Positions 22,986 through 35,792 of a stretch of 64,000 nucleotides of DNA are shown piece by piece. This stretch comes from Notolepis coatsorum. Its lineage: Eukaryota; Chordata; Actinopteri; Aulopiformes; Paralepididae. The notes beneath the pieces are model-generated. The model made no database searches. It saw nothing but the letters and a program-made list of their open reading frames with translations, and was not told the DNA's origin. Within the stretch, counting starts at the first letter, position 1, and every line of letters begins with the position of its first letter. Both the position numbers and the translations under genes were made by a program. The stretch is from assembly GCA_963971535.1 (NCBI GenBank), contig OZ020589.1, positions 49,953,192 through 50,017,191 on the forward strand. Reading direction: 5' to 3'.

Positions 22986-24593
22986 CGTCTCATAACTTCC
23001 TCTTGTGGCTGGTGACAACTTTTCTGAGCCAATAGGCGCTTTGCGCAACGATAGCAAGTCGTTTCCCATCATGCATTTGCGTCGAGCAGTCGCTGGAGAG
23101 GTACTGTGGCGCCTCGCTCTGAAGGCTGTGCGTGGCTCGCTCCTGTGAGATTTCCGCGGCTCGCCTAGTCAGATTTCCAGAGCAAGTCGGACAACATTCT
23201 AACCGTCATGCAATGCGCTTGGCAAGGCCATACTAAAACCTGGGCAGATCTGCGTCCGCCTCGCCAATCTCGAACACGCCTCTTGTCTCACAGGATTGGT
23301 GGGTGGAGCTGGCAGAGCAGAGCAGGTGAGGGTCATCAGGGCACACCTGGGCCGGTGTATCCCAGGCCTTTATACAAGGAGGCTTCCTTTGGTCTTGGCT
23401 TCCTCTCCACCTTTTTGGTTACTTTTGTTTGTTTAGAAGCCTGCCTTTGTTTTAACACATGCATGCTGCACATACACTCATCCATGCACTGCTTACACAC
23501 TGATACTCATCCATAATGGCTGACATTTGGTTATTTTGGTACTTTTCTATAGTATATTTAAATAAATTCCTTTTGTTATTTCTTAAATTGTGCCTGTGTC
23601 TCCCTTTCTTGTTGCAAGCTTGAGCCAGAGAGCTTTCTACTGAACACACAGAGAGGAAACTGGTATCCATCTTCTTGTCTCTCTCTGGAGAAGACTAATT
23701 TCCCAAAATGTTGCAGTGTTCCTTTAAGTCAGAAGACATTGATATGAGGAACGTGGCCCAGCTCTCCCCCACCTTGTTATCTCAAGACCAAAAACATTTG
23801 AGTGATGTTAGATTGACAACCTAAAGTACCTGCACATTGGAGGGGTTCAAAATGCAATTGTTTTTGGGCTTTTTATTTTTTCTACTCATGGATTAGGTAC
23901 TTTTTCCAAGAAGAGAAAACAATGCATTTTGTTCGTACAAAAATGAAAATTAAATGATTTGGGGATTTCATTTGTACACAGTGATAAATAGACAAGATCG
24001 AGGTGCAGACAAAATGGAAGAAAAAGGACATTTAATTTCATGGGTTGTTTAACCATTCCACCTGAAAAGTATCCAATGCAGGTGGCAAAGTAACTTTAAT
24101 AATTTTTTACTTAGGAGTGAGTTTACATCAATGGGCTAAATGGTAAATGGACTGCATTTATATATAGCTTTTGTCCATTTATTCAAACACCAATGGCAGA
24201 GGCAACCATGCAAGGTGCCAACCTGCTCATCGGGAGCAGTTAGGGGTCAAGTGTATTGAACAAGGACACGTCGACACGCTGCTGGGAGGAGCCGGAATAG
24301 AACCAGGAACCTTCCGATTACCAGACGAACACTCCTGAGCCACTGTCTGTACTGCTATGAGGTTTTATCCTCATTACATAGAGGCAGTTTCTTCACTTTC
24401 AATCATTGTGTCACATGGAAGCCGTTGGCAACACCGAGTTGATGATTAACCCTCTGGCAAACCTTCCGAAGGCCAGTTGAAGAGGGATCTGTGTCTATTG
24501 TTAGTTATCCTGCTTTCAGACATTGACAGTAGTAAGATGGATGTCTGGAAATGGATAGAGAACAGCAGGGTGAGATATGAAAGAATACATTAG
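22986..24593. other. Mostly unassigned; LTR-like segment and a dispersed fish repeat
   Basis: 23200-23700 has a TATA-like ctttatacaagg (about 23370) and AAATAAATTCC (about 23560), which would fit an LTR, but I cannot define TG/CA ends. 24137-24360 resembles a widely dispersed fish repeat (aaatggtaaatggactgc, catgcaaggtgcc, ggacacgtcgacacg, ggaggagccgg). No gene is seen. Confidence 0.35.
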
Positions 24594-24832
24594 GGGAGCT
24601 CCAGTAGCTCACCACGTACCGCGAGTGCTATTTCAGCGCCGTGGACAACCGTGCTCGTCACGGATCTGGGGCTGAGCGAGTTCGAATCCCGGACTGCAGC
24701 CGTGCCTTTCCCAGAGTGTCTTCCCCCCCATCTGAACCCTTTCAGCCTGCTTCTGTCGGTCGAACCAAGTATAAATGCGATAAACGTATAAAAGAGCCAG
24801 GGAAATGGCAAAAGTAAAAAAAAAAAAAAAAC
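24594..24832 (+). repeat. tRNA-derived SINE
   Basis: A promoter B box GAGTTCGAATCCC lies at about 24678-24690, with an A-box-like tagctcaccacgta near 24607. The element ends in an A-rich tail (from about 24817). The head and the roughly 70-bp A-to-B spacing fit a tRNA-related RNA polymerase III unit. Confidence 0.65.
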
Positions 24833-24912
24833 ATTATGTGTGGGCACACACACATACTGTCAGGATTGGGGGGGGGGGGGGTGTAGGACACACACACACA
24901 AAAAGGGGAATC

Positions 24913-25846
24913 TTAACCCTTTAATCGCCAAGGACGAGTTAACAAGTCATTCTCCGCCATGCGTAATCTGCCAATGACGCCGTAACACGTCATTGAGATC
25001 AATATTTCAAAAATCTGTGATGGCAATCATATTTCACCCGCGGAGACTTGAGATCTCCTGTTGATCTCCTCTCAACTCTCCAACGGTTCAAGAGCGCCAT
25101 CTGGTGGCCGATCGGCGGATCGCCCAAACAGCAAACCGGAAACGGAAACTGGTGCTCATCCAAATTTGGTCCGGCCACTCGCTATAGCTCCCGGGGCTCC
25201 ATCTCGACACACTGGATAATCAATCGCTCGCCCTAACTCAATAAACAACGTTATTTGGATGTATATAGTATTATACAACCTGGAAATGGTTCATCTAGAT
25301 CAACATCCCATAATAGAAAACTGGGGAGACTGGGTTAAGTTTCAGTGTTTATTATTACTGTGTTCGATACAAACTGCTCTGATGATCATATCACCCACAC
25401 TACATGAATCATCTAACGTTGGCCACGGAATTATAAACGACCCCCCCCCCATCCGGTCAACATCAGATGATGAGTAGTAACTTCTAGAAGCACGTACATT
25501 TGACATTTTTTATCTGGCGCCGATCGCTATCAAACTGTATTTGATCATCAATATAATGCATTTAGGGCTATAAATCACGTTCTGCAGAATGCTGCAGAAA
25601 ACGATAAAAACATATTTATACTTTAGAGTAGACCATATTTTAGTATGAATATGTGAATGAAAAAGTAGAACGTTGCTACATCCTAAACGATAGATACTTG
25701 ACGTTGAATGGGCCATAGTAATGTCAATTTAGCAATACAATTTAAAAGGTTATAGCCCTGCAAAGAAGGGGAACATCTCCATAGACTTTCAACAGTGGCA
25801 GATAGGGGTATGATCAGAATAATCCCTGGCAGATAAAGGGTTTTAA
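24913..25846 (-). mobile_element. TTAA MITE family member, inverted and nearly complete
   Basis: TTAA lies at 24913-24916 and 25843-25846. The ends read TTAACCCTTTAATCGCC and, inverted, TTAAAACCCTTTATCTGCC (two extra A). The internal order is that of 14501-15460 in reverse. Confidence 0.88.
25096..25107 (-). promoter_or_regulatory. CTCF-like motif, extended match
   Basis: The minus strand reads GGCCACCAGATGGCGCT over 25093-25109. Confidence 0.55.
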
Positions 25847-26452
25847 AGTTACCACTGGAATCGCAGAGCGATGAGAGGGTGAGGGAAAACATACGAATAA
25901 AATTAATAAAAGATTAAAGCTGTAGAAAACATAAAACACCAGTATAAAATAACTTGGGGGGGGGGGGAACCCAAAGTAACCACCACTGCCTAGCAGTTGA
26001 AAAGAACAAAGAAACCAACAGCACTATAGACAGAGAAAACCCTAGAAGCATGAGCTTGGGACACTCCTCTACTATTGAGGGAAAACATGAAATGGACAAG
26101 CATCAGAACACAGTCAACCAAGCCTACTTAAAAGGCACTGCACACCTGACACCAATCAGGTGGCAATCAAGCACACACACACCTGCCATGTAAAAAAAAA
26201 AAAAAATTGTGTCTGGTGATTGACAGCTCACCAGAGAAAACCCAAAATACATCCAAAGCACACTAGAATAAGTTAAAATAAAACCCACATAAATCAGTTA
26301 GGATTTACCGGTAAGAACAGAAAGGTCCCTGAATGTTCATAAAATGGCACTGAAATTCTAATTACTGACGCATTATAAGGCCTGGGGAGGTAGCAGTGGA
26401 GGTTATTCAATGACAACACGTGAAGCACAAATTCACTCATAATTATTATTAA

Positions 26453-26486
<34 letters not shown>

Positions 26487-27700
26487 CTTTTATTAGAAAT
26501 GTTTTCCTCTGTAAAAAAAATTCAGAGAATTTTTTTTTCTTCAAAAATGGCCAAGTGACAGCTCTGAGCTCTCTGATCAGGCCTGCTCATCACATAATTG
26601 CAGTGATGGCGAGCTGTCAATCACTATAGTGCAACTTATAGTGCACGGGTTGATCTTAGTTGATTATTATCCAATCAAAATAGGCTATTTGAGTCATCTA
26701 AGCCCCGCCCGTGGGAGGTAGATAATACTGACATACAGATTATTTCATATCATCCCATTGTCATAGTTCTCACATGTAAGATTGTGTCCCCTATAAAACA
26801 AGGGTTAATAAAATGGCTGGATTGACCCTGAAAATGTACCCCTTGAAAGAAAGGAAAGTTTAAAGGACTGTATAATGTGTAACTCTTGCCTGAGGGATGG
26901 CTACTGTTCGCCCCTGGGTGTCAATCAGGACACAAAATGGAAGGACACTTGTACTTAATTATGGCACAGTAGGCCTTGGCATAGGATGCAGGCTACAGGA
27001 GATACCAGTGTATTTCAATGGCTTGTGTGTGTGGTTAACTGTTCATGGAAACACACATACAATGGAAAGGACACTATCAGTTCCATTTCATTTGGTGAGC
27101 TGGAGAAAGAGGTGCAGGTCCTGCTCTCTGTCCATCCTCCTCACTACTGAAAGCAGCATCAAGAGGGCGGGGCTTCAACCAATCAATCTGGGCTTTATCC
27201 GAATGCAATATATTATCTGAGGTTTTATGAGTTCAAGGCTGGACTAGAGCCTTTCTTACACCCTAATCACATATATAAAGACCATATAACAGGCCTACAT
27301 GGGAAAAACGTCTGGTAAATAAAAAGTTAATTTCCTCTGCTTCAGACCGTAATACAGCAGTCCGTGACTTGTCAGGGCTAAGCTCCGTCTGTGGGAACAT
27401 TAGCCTTGTAACAAAGGCAGTATCACCCACCAATCCTATTAGACTGTGAAGGAACAATAAAGCTAAAGGGACATGGGTTTGAGAGGGATTTTTCTTGGCG
27501 GTGCAAGTAAGTAAGTATTTTTGTTAAACAGTAGTGTTTTGGAAACCTCTCCTCCTGCAGGCACTCTGTCCTCTTGTTTCTCATCATCTCTCCTACCACG
27601 GCACCAGCTGTAGGGCCAATGTCTTCAAAAGAGGCAGTGATATAAAGAAGACTCCCTAATGATGAATTTGCCGGAAGGTGTTTTTTCCATCGTTTTTTCA
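25847..27700. other. No gene recognised; simple repeats and weak inverted repeat
   Basis: There is an (AT)n tract near 26456-26482. A loose inverted repeat joins about 26212 (tggtgattgacagctcacca) and 26608 (tggcgagctgtcaatcacta). ORFs up to 107 codons show no domain I know. It could hold unique sequence or very old repeats. Confidence 0.35.
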
Positions 27701-28255
27701 TTAACCCTTTCTCTGCCACGCTTATATCCATCATTATACCATCCTCTGCCAGCTCTATTTGTCTATGGAGATGTTCCCCTTCTTTGCAGGGCTATAACTT
27801 TTTAAATTGTATTGCTAAATTGACATTACTATGGCCCATTCAACGTCAAGTATCTATCGTTTAGGATGTAGCAACGTTCTACTTTTTCATTCACATATTC
27901 ATACTAAAATATGGTCTAAAGTATAAATATGTTTTAATCGTTTTCTGCAGCATTCTGCAGAACGTGAGTTATAGCCCTAAATACATATATTAGATCATCA
28001 AATGTAGTTTGATACCGATTGACGTCAGATAAAAGCAGAAAGTTCGCTATTATGGGATGTCGATCTTGTTGGTCCAGTTCCAGGTTGTATAATACTATAT
28101 ACGTCCAAATCATGTTGTTTATTGTGTTATTGGCAACGGATCACTATCCAGTGTATAAAGCTGGAATCCCGCTAGCGACAGCGAGTGGCTGGACGAAATA
28201 TGGGTGAGCACCACTTCCGGCCACTCACTTCCGGTTTTGGCGATTCGCCGATCGG

Positions 28256-28267
28256 CCACCAGATGGC
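28256..28267 (+). promoter_or_regulatory. CTCF-like core motif (perfect)
   Basis: The sequence GGCCACCAGATGGCGGT spans 28254-28270 in the outer MITE. Confidence 0.55.
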
Positions 28268-28381
28268 GGTCTTGAACCGTTGGAGAGTTGAGAGGAGATC
28301 AACAGCAAGTCTCAAGTCTCCGTGGGTTAAATATGATTGCCATGACAGATTTTTGAAATATTGATCTCAAAGACGCTGTCT

Positions 28382-29334
28382 TTAACACTTTGGCTGCCGG
28401 AAAACGCCTAAACACGTCATTCCCGGCCATGCTCAAGTTGCCGAAGACGCCTTACAGCGTCTTTAATATCAATATTTCAAAAATCTGGGATCGGATTCAT
28501 ATTTCCCCTCCGCTGGCCTGAGATCCACCAGGAGGACCCACTGAGCTCTCTGGCGGTTCAGGAGCGCCATCTGGTGGCCGATCGGCGCAATCGCTTAACA
28601 GGAAGTGCCGTAGAGGTTGTGCTGGTCGGCCGTATTACTTCCGGGCACTCGCTATAGGTCCCGAGGCTCGATCTCGACACACTACATAGCGATCGATTGC
28701 TCGATAAACAACATGATTTGGACGTATATACCATTATACAAGCTGGAGATGGACCGGGTAAATCGACATCCCATAATGGTAAAACTTCTACTCTACGATG
28801 ATCGCCCAACGGCGCGCGGAGACTGGGGTGAGTTTTAGCGTGTAAAATTACCGTCTTCGATACTAACTGCTATTATCAACATTTGACCCACATTAGATGA
28901 TTGGTATAACGCTGCCCACGGAATTATAAACGCCCCCTAGCCCATCCGGTCAACATCAGATGACGTGTAGTAACTTCTAGAAGTACGTCTAGTTGGAATT
29001 TTTTATATCGCGCTGATTGCCATAAAACTGTATTGCATCATCAATATAATGTATTTGGGGCTATAGATCACGTTCTAGAGAAAGCTGCAGAAAGAGATGA
29101 AAACATACTTATACATTAGACCATACTTTACTATGAATATGTGAATGAAAAAGTTTAACGTTGCTACACAATGAACAATACATATAGGACTTTGAATGGG
29201 CCCTAATAATGGCAATGTAGCAATAGAATTTAAAAAGTTATAGCCCTGCAAAGAAGGGGACTTTCTCTATAGACAAATAGAGCCGGCAACCTACGGTTGA
29301 TAATGAATTTAACCCATGGCAGCCAAAGTGTTAA
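28382..29334 (-). mobile_element. TTAA MITE family member nested in another member
   Basis: TTAA lies at 28382-28385 and 29331-29334. The ends read TTAACACTTTGGCTGCC and, inverted, TTAACACTTTGGCTGCC, an exact 17-bp TIR. It is most similar in layout to 13514-14450. Confidence 0.92.
28566..28577 (-). promoter_or_regulatory. CTCF-like motif, extended match
   Basis: The minus strand reads GGCCACCAGATGGCGCT. It lies 300 bp from, and in the opposite direction to, the motif at 28256. Confidence 0.55.
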
Positions 29335-29344
29335 GCATGGCGAG

Positions 29345-30347
29345 TGTTGTGAAGGGCCAGATTAAACTGAATATATATATGTATCGTTTGATATACTTTG
29401 TATATTATTTATATATATACACGGAATATCCCTTTCCCTGTGTACAGACCAGAGTAATATTCGCTCTCCTATTGGACAGCGCCCCTAGGCGCCAACGCGT
29501 AAGCCCTCAACGGCAAGTTCAAAGACAACTGCAGGCATGTCAGAACATGCCCAGAGTCAGCGTAGTAATACGAGACAAGGACTGAGGTTGGGACTAGATA
29601 TTCACTTAAGTATAAATACGGCGCAGGTGTAAACAGCAGTACCTTACCTAAACCTTACCCACCTTCACCACGAGTCAACGTGCAGTGAAGTGAGCAACCT
29701 TGCGTCTAAATAGAGCATTGAGAACCGCGTGCGAATAGAATGTTAAAGTGTCAGAGTTTAATGAAGTAACGTTGAGTTCGACTTAATCTAATGTGAAGTC
29801 AATAGTCGATCATTTATTGTATATCGTGCGGCCACAGTTCTTCCGTGTGTAGCATTACCCATCGGTTCGTCGTGTCTTTAGCTAGTGCACTTATCCAGGC
29901 TGTGTGGCCTAAATACGTCGCCCACACCCGAGGAGTCCTAGGCGAGAACCGTTGGACATGTACACAGGAGAATCGGCGCCGGCGATTGCAGAACCATTCC
30001 TGGTTGGATTATATTGATTTGGGACGTGACTACCGGAGAAGAGCACCGTTGATTTCCACTATCGTTTGGGATTTAACCTTGTGAGGATTACCACTCAGGC
30101 CTGCCTCGTGGACGGGGCTGGCTAGCTGTCGTCAATGCTGTCGAGCATCTTGGATTACAACTATTGCTTTTGTCTGCTGATCAAGGGAGTACAAGCACCG
30201 ACTCCTGTACCTGGAGTCTCTTTATTCCTCGTTGACTCAGACGGAGTACCCGAACATTCCTCTACCCTCCAGGCCTTACACCCCGGAGGGAACTCATTGT
30301 CTCCAGTTGGTACCGGTGTTGCCCTATATAATTGCTACTATACAACA
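29345..30347 (+). repeat. Probable LTR (about 1.0 kb) followed by a primer-binding-like site
   Basis: It begins TGTTGTGAAGGG and ends CTATACAACA, giving TGTTGT/ACAACA inverted ends. Directly after lies ggTGGCGTCAGC, which resembles a tRNA primer site. A TATA-like gtataaatacgg is near 29611. The sequence then meets the poly(T) of the minus-strand L1 at about 30391, so the internal part is missing. There is no target duplication. Superfamily unknown. Confidence 0.5.
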
Positions 30348-30390
30348 GGTGGCGTCAGCTTAGACCCATCGTAGGATTCCTGCTATTCCT

Positions 30391-33300
30391 TTTTTTTTTT
30401 TTTTATTATTTTTTAAACAAACACATAAACAAACATGACAACACACGATAAGATATACAAGCATTAATTGTCAGAGCACATCCAATGAGATCACATTTTA
30501 GTTAATTGTCTTATATAAGATATACCCCTAATACCTGTTATCTAAAAAACCTACACACATATGCTCCAGCTCGAACCCCCCCCTCCCGGACCCCACCTTG
30601 AGAAGTACCTCCACTATCCCTCGCACCTAACCAGACACTACCATTATAAGCTAGCTTTTATTCTCTCCACCACTTCTAACCACATTGACATTTTGGATTC
30701 ATTGAGACCCAGAATTCTTGCTGTAGATATTTCTTGATAAATCACATCGAGATATGTAAGAAACCAAACTTTACGGCAAATTTTTTCCGGTTGAAACCAG
30801 CTTGATGCGATCAGCTTTTTAGCTACTGTGATACCCGATAAAACCAATCTCTTTAGCTGTGGATTCACTGCAAACTCAAAAACATCATTCAATAGTAATA
30901 CCGAGGGGTGTACAGGTATATTCCAAGATACGAGTTTTGATAATTGTTGGGTCACATCTTTCCAGAATGCCTTAACTGGTGGGCAGTCCCAATACATGTG
31001 CATAAATGTCCCTTCGTCCCCATTTGTACATTGGGAGCATTTGGAGTCTTGTTTAAGCCCCATTCGGCACAGTCTTATAGGAGTCAAGTATGTCCTGTGA
31101 ATATAGTTAAGATTGATTTGTTGATGATCCGGGTTCCTTGATGTAAGTCGGACATTTGCCCAGGCTCCTTGCCAATCAAAGTCATTTTCCAGGTCTGGTA
31201 TATCCCTCCTCCAGACAGAGTCTAGTTGGAGGGTTTCATACGAGGACGTTAGTAATTGATGATAAAATTCTGAAACAAAACCTCTCGATGTCTCTCTTTC
31301 GTAGAAGAATTTGTGGTATCTGTGGTGTTCAATTGGTCTGTCTAATGGAACACCGTGAGACTTCAAACATAGCTGTAACTGTTTGTAAAAAAGCCATGTG
31401 GACTTGGTGAGATAATTTTTTTTGCATATTTCTTTATCACTACAAAAACCCTGTTTGTTAAAAACATCCCCTAATGAGTGTATGCCTTGCTCTTCCCATA
31501 TAGGGAATCTTATAGGTCGTTTTTCAATTAAGAGTGCATTGTTATTGAATAAGGGAGTATGATTGTGCCATTTATGTGGGTTATGATTTTTTTTTTGTGA
31601 TTCACGCCATATCCGGATCGCATGAGTAATTATGGGGCCAAATTTTCGTTCACAGTGCTTGATTGGTAGTTCAGTGTATGCTATGTCCTTCAGTCTATGT
31701 AGTGCTACTATGTTTTCTTCTAATTTTCTTCAGGATACTAATGCTTGGGGGTCAAACCATGTTGTCAATGGTCTTAATGTGTACGCCTTAAAATATTGGA
31801 AAAAAATCTGGAAATGCCATGCCACCATCTGCTTTATTTCTCTGTGCGGTGGATCTTTTTATACGTGGTGGTTTGTTATTCCAAATAAATTTGTATGTGG
31901 AGGAGTGTAATCTTTTCCAGTAACCCTCTGGAGGGGGTAACGGTAGCATTGAACTGAAGAAGTTGATTCTAGGTAGTACATCCATCTTAACTATTGATAT
32001 CCGTGCTTGTACTGTGTTTTTAAGTTTTGCCCATCTATCAAGGTCGTCTTTGATTTTGTTTTGGATTTGTGTAATTGTGCTTCACCGTTTGTCTTATGGT
32101 GGGGAATATTTCCACTCCCAAGCATCTGAAATGTTTTACCATCGGTATCTCTCCTGGGAGGGTTATATCTTTTTTTGCAGGGGTGTTAAGTGGAAGGAAA
32201 GCCGACTTCGGCCAATTTATCTTAAATCCCGATAAATCACCAAAGTCCTCAATCAACTTGAGCAGATGAGGCAATGTGGTGTTGGGGTTTTGCATGAACA
32301 ATATTACGTCGTCCGCATATAAACTAATTTTTTGTTGTGTGCCCTTGATTACGATTGGTTCTATGGATTGGGATTGTCTTATATATTGTGCTAAAGGCTA
32401 TAATGATAGATTGAATAGTCCGGGACTAAGAGGACAACCCTGTCTGGCAGAGCGTGATACCGGAAAGATTTTGGAGATGATTGTGCCTGTTGTAATCATG
32501 GCCGATGGGTCTTTGTATAATACTTTAATCATATCAATGAATCCTTTTCCTAACCCCATCCTTTCTAGTACTGCCCATAGATACGACCATTCCAGCCTGT
32601 CAAAGGCTTTCATAGCATCCAGGGACAGCATCGCCTTAGGTATGGTGTCATCCTTGTCGGCATCTAGTACGTGCAGTATTCGTCTTATGTTATCAGTGAT
32701 CAGGCGGCCTCTTATGAAGCCAGTTTGGTCCGGGTGAACTAAAGACGTCATATGCTTTTGTAATCTGATGGCTAATACCTTAGAGTACAGTTTGATATCG
32801 GTTCCGAGGAGGCTTAAAGGTCTATAACTACCGCACTCGTTGGGGTCTTTGTCTTTTTTAAGGAGAACTGTTATGAGTGCAATATTGTCATTCTTATGGA
32901 AGTTCCCCTCCTTGACTGAGTATAAGATCATATTTAGTAATAAGGGACCAATTATGTCCCAACAAGAAAGGTACATTTCTGATGGGAAACCGTCTCTTCC
33001 AGGAGCCTTACCACTTTGCATTGCGGTTATGGCCTTCTTGAGTTCCTCTAGTGTGATCGGTGTTTCTAACTGTTTAGCGTCATCCTCTGAAAGTTTAGGG
33101 AGAATAATTTGATTAAGAAATGTGTCCATTTTGTTTTGATCGAAGGTCGTTTCTGATTTATATAAGTCGGAGTAGAATTCTTTGAATGTATCGTTTATTT
33201 TTACAGGATCTGTTACAAGTACTTGTTGTGCTCTAATGGTAGTTATATCTGCAAATTTTGCATTAATTCTTAATCGCATGGCTAATAGGTGACTAGGTTT

Positions 33301-34404
33301 GGAACCATGGGAGTACTGCTGTTGTCTTGTGCTGCGTATTTGTATTTCCGATTGTTGTCTGTATATGGCATTGATCTCTATTTTTAGTACGTTAACTTGA
33401 TTCTCTAGTCGAGTTGAGTTGTTGTATTTTAGAGAATTAAATAACGTTGAGTAAAGCGTTTCCAGCTCAGCCAGTTTTGTGCATTTATTCTTGCGCATTT
33501 TGGAGGAAAAGCTATCCGTGAAATCTTTGATCATTCCCTTTACCGACATCCATAATATTCTGGGGTCTTGCACCGAGTTTGCATTCTCCCGTTGGAATAC
33601 TATAAGAGCTTCTTTGAGTTGTGTAATGAATTCCTTGTTATTAAGCAGCAACGAGTTAAATCGCCATCTTGGGGCTCGGGAGGATAGTATACCAAATGTA
33701 CCTTTAAGGGGTAAATAACAGTGATCTGATTGCGTTGGGTATCATTTCCACTTCATAATTATCAAATAGTCTCTGTGATGCAAAGACATAATCTATTCTG
33801 GATAATGTATTATGTCTCGCAGATCGACAAGAGTACTTTCGGGGCGTGGGATTAAGTAACCGCCATAAGTCATTTACACCTGTAATCTTCGACCAATCCT
33901 TTAATGCCTTCGATGAATTATTTTGTTCGCTGGAAAAGGCGAGGTAAGATTTGTCCATCCTTGGGTTCCAGATGGCATTAAAATCCGCACCTATTATAAA
34001 TGAGTAATCGGGAATGTCTAACATTGCATTGGTTAGTGTAGTGAAGAAATCTTCTTCGTACAAATTTGGGGCGTATACCGCTACCAACGCTATTTTCCTG
34101 TTCTTATGTTCAATCTTAGCTATAGTTATCCGACCTTCTACATCAGACCATACTCCCTTTAGTACAATATTCAACTTACGTTTAACGACTATGGCTACAC
34201 CCGAGTTCTCGTACCAATAGAAGAGTGACTAATATTATGGTATGTGTTGTCCGCTAATTTATCTATGTCTTTCTCTAGAATGTGCGTTTCGCTTAGCAGA
34301 GCAATGTCCACATGTTCTTTTTTCATCAGTGTGAGCACGCTTTTGCGTTTGAGTTGGTTATTTATTCCCCCGGTGTTCCATATCATTATATTCAAACTAG
34401 CCAT
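30391..34404 (-). pseudogene. L1-type non-LTR retrotransposon ORF2, minus strand, decayed
   Basis: Read on the minus strand from 34404: MASLNIMIWNTGGINNQ and LLSETHI (endonuclease start), SFIIGADFNAIWNPRMDKS near 33960 and SRIDYVFASQRLF, then RT in 33651-32398 ([59 protein letters not shown]). A YADD-type motif lies near 32305-32325, a later segment (FGDLSGFKINWPKSAFLPL) in 32301-32038, and the C-terminus is in 31366-30644 with the CCHC knuckle CSQCTNGDEGTFMHMYWDCP. A T run at 30391-30408 is its poly(A) tail. At least four frame breaks make it inactive. It belongs to a different L1 lineage from 17001-21800 (SLDAMKAF against SLDAEKAF). Confidence 0.9.
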
Positions 34405-35135
34405 AATCTATACATGTTGTAGTGTAATTTTTGGTAATGCTTCTAGAGTGCGAGGCAATAATAGATATACATCCCACTAGTGAGGTCCCGTTGAGAGCCG
34501 AGCTTAAAAACATACATATATACAAATAAAAATCCCCTACCCTTCCCTCCCACCGAGAGTCGTACAGGATTGTGTTCCATGAACACAACCATTGCGTATG
34601 ACTCCCTCCCTTGCACCACCGGATATCCCAGAATGATCCAATTATCCTTAACATTCCTATGTATACCATAGGATCTAACACTCTAAATTCTACCATAAGT
34701 AGAATGTCGACTGTGGCTTGGCCACTTTCCCGTAAAATAAAAATTTAAATAAGATAAAACTAAAAATGAAGACCAAAAATAAGCTTCAATTATCATGCCC
34801 TAATCACTTACATTTTATATGAACTTGTGTAATTTATAGTAACCCATGAATAATATGGAGGTATTGAACTGAAGAGAGAGCCTCAATAAATCAGAGAAAA
34901 CGGATGAAAAAAACAAGTAAAAGGAAGAGAACATTAACTTAGATCTTAAAAGAGCTTTGCTATGCTTAAACATCTAAAGTATAAATTGGAGAAGTAGTGG
35001 AAATATTTCCAATTAATAAAAAACAGTTTTTAAATACGTATATGCAGCATTTCCCCTGACCGGGGTGGGCGATGATCCGTTGTGTAGAATGATCTTTCAG
35101 CCGGCCGCTGCTATGATGTTTCTGTGGTTCTGCAT
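34405..35135 (-). other. Probable 5' region of the minus-strand L1; no coding recognised
   Basis: A-rich sequence from 34740 to 35040. It may include UTR or ORF1 remnants. The right boundary of the L1 was not found. Confidence 0.35.
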
Positions 35136-35792
35136 CTAGAAGGGGAAGGCTAAGAGAATTATTAAGGACTCAAGCCACCCGAACAACTGCCTCTTTGAAC
35201 TGCTGCCGTCAGGCAGGCGATACCGGAGTCTTATGGCGAGCACAGAAAGACTCAGAAGGAGCTTCTATCCCCAGGCCATCAGGCTGCTAAACGAACAATA
35301 ATCGCTAAACGAACAATAATCACTATGCAACAACCATCAAATGCACACAGCACACACACCCACACGCACACACTCACTCAAACAACAACACACTGCAGCA
35401 CCCACTCTCCACACTTTAGATCACACAAACACACTTACACTTTATATTTATTGATAAAGGATTTGCACTACAACTCGTACACCTACTGTGAATTGTACCT
35501 AAACTGCACCTCGTCCATTTATGCCTTGCACTATATAGTATTGTATATTAGTACACTGCACAGTATTGTATATTGTATGGTAACTACGTCTACGAACATT
35601 GTACATATGTCTAAACTGAACACTGTGACCTCTTTTTTTTACTTCAAATTTTTACTATGTTTTTATTTCATACTTACCTTGTCATGCACAGTCTCTGGAG
35701 CGCAACAGTAAGAAGCATTTTGTACAAAAGTATTCTGTACTTCTGTATGACAACTATTAAAGAAACTTGAAACTTGAAACTTGAAACTTGAG
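35136..35792 (+). mobile_element. 5'-truncated CR1/Rex-like LINE 3' end, copy A
   Basis: 35150-35301 encodes RIIKDSSHPNNCLFELLPS and YRSLMASTERLRRSF, then YPQAIRLLNEQ and a stop, as at the C-terminus of several fish LINEs. The 3' UTR ends in (GAAACTT)n from about 35764. It is about 90% similar by eye to 49104-49826, with (CA)-rich sequence after the stop. Confidence 0.75.

Larger units (their letters stand above)
27701..29344 (+). mobile_element. TTAA MITE family member, split by another member and by an LTR
   Basis: It starts TTAACCCTTTCTCTGCC at 27701 and runs to gacgctgtc at 28381. A second member fills 28382-29334. The outer copy resumes as gcatggcgag (29335-29344), which follows the same place in the copy ending at 12755, and is then cut by the LTR at 29345. 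Confidence 0.8.

Noticed and set aside
11807-29334. The regularly spaced repeats as a CRISPR-like array
   Set aside because: Repeat units are about 0.95 kb, in mixed orientation, flanked by TTAA and nested; this is a transposon family in a eukaryotic genome.
29345-30390. A host gene 5' end with several exons
   Set aside because: TGTTGT/ACAACA ends, a TATA-like box and a primer-like site immediately after fit an LTR better; no sustained coding is seen.
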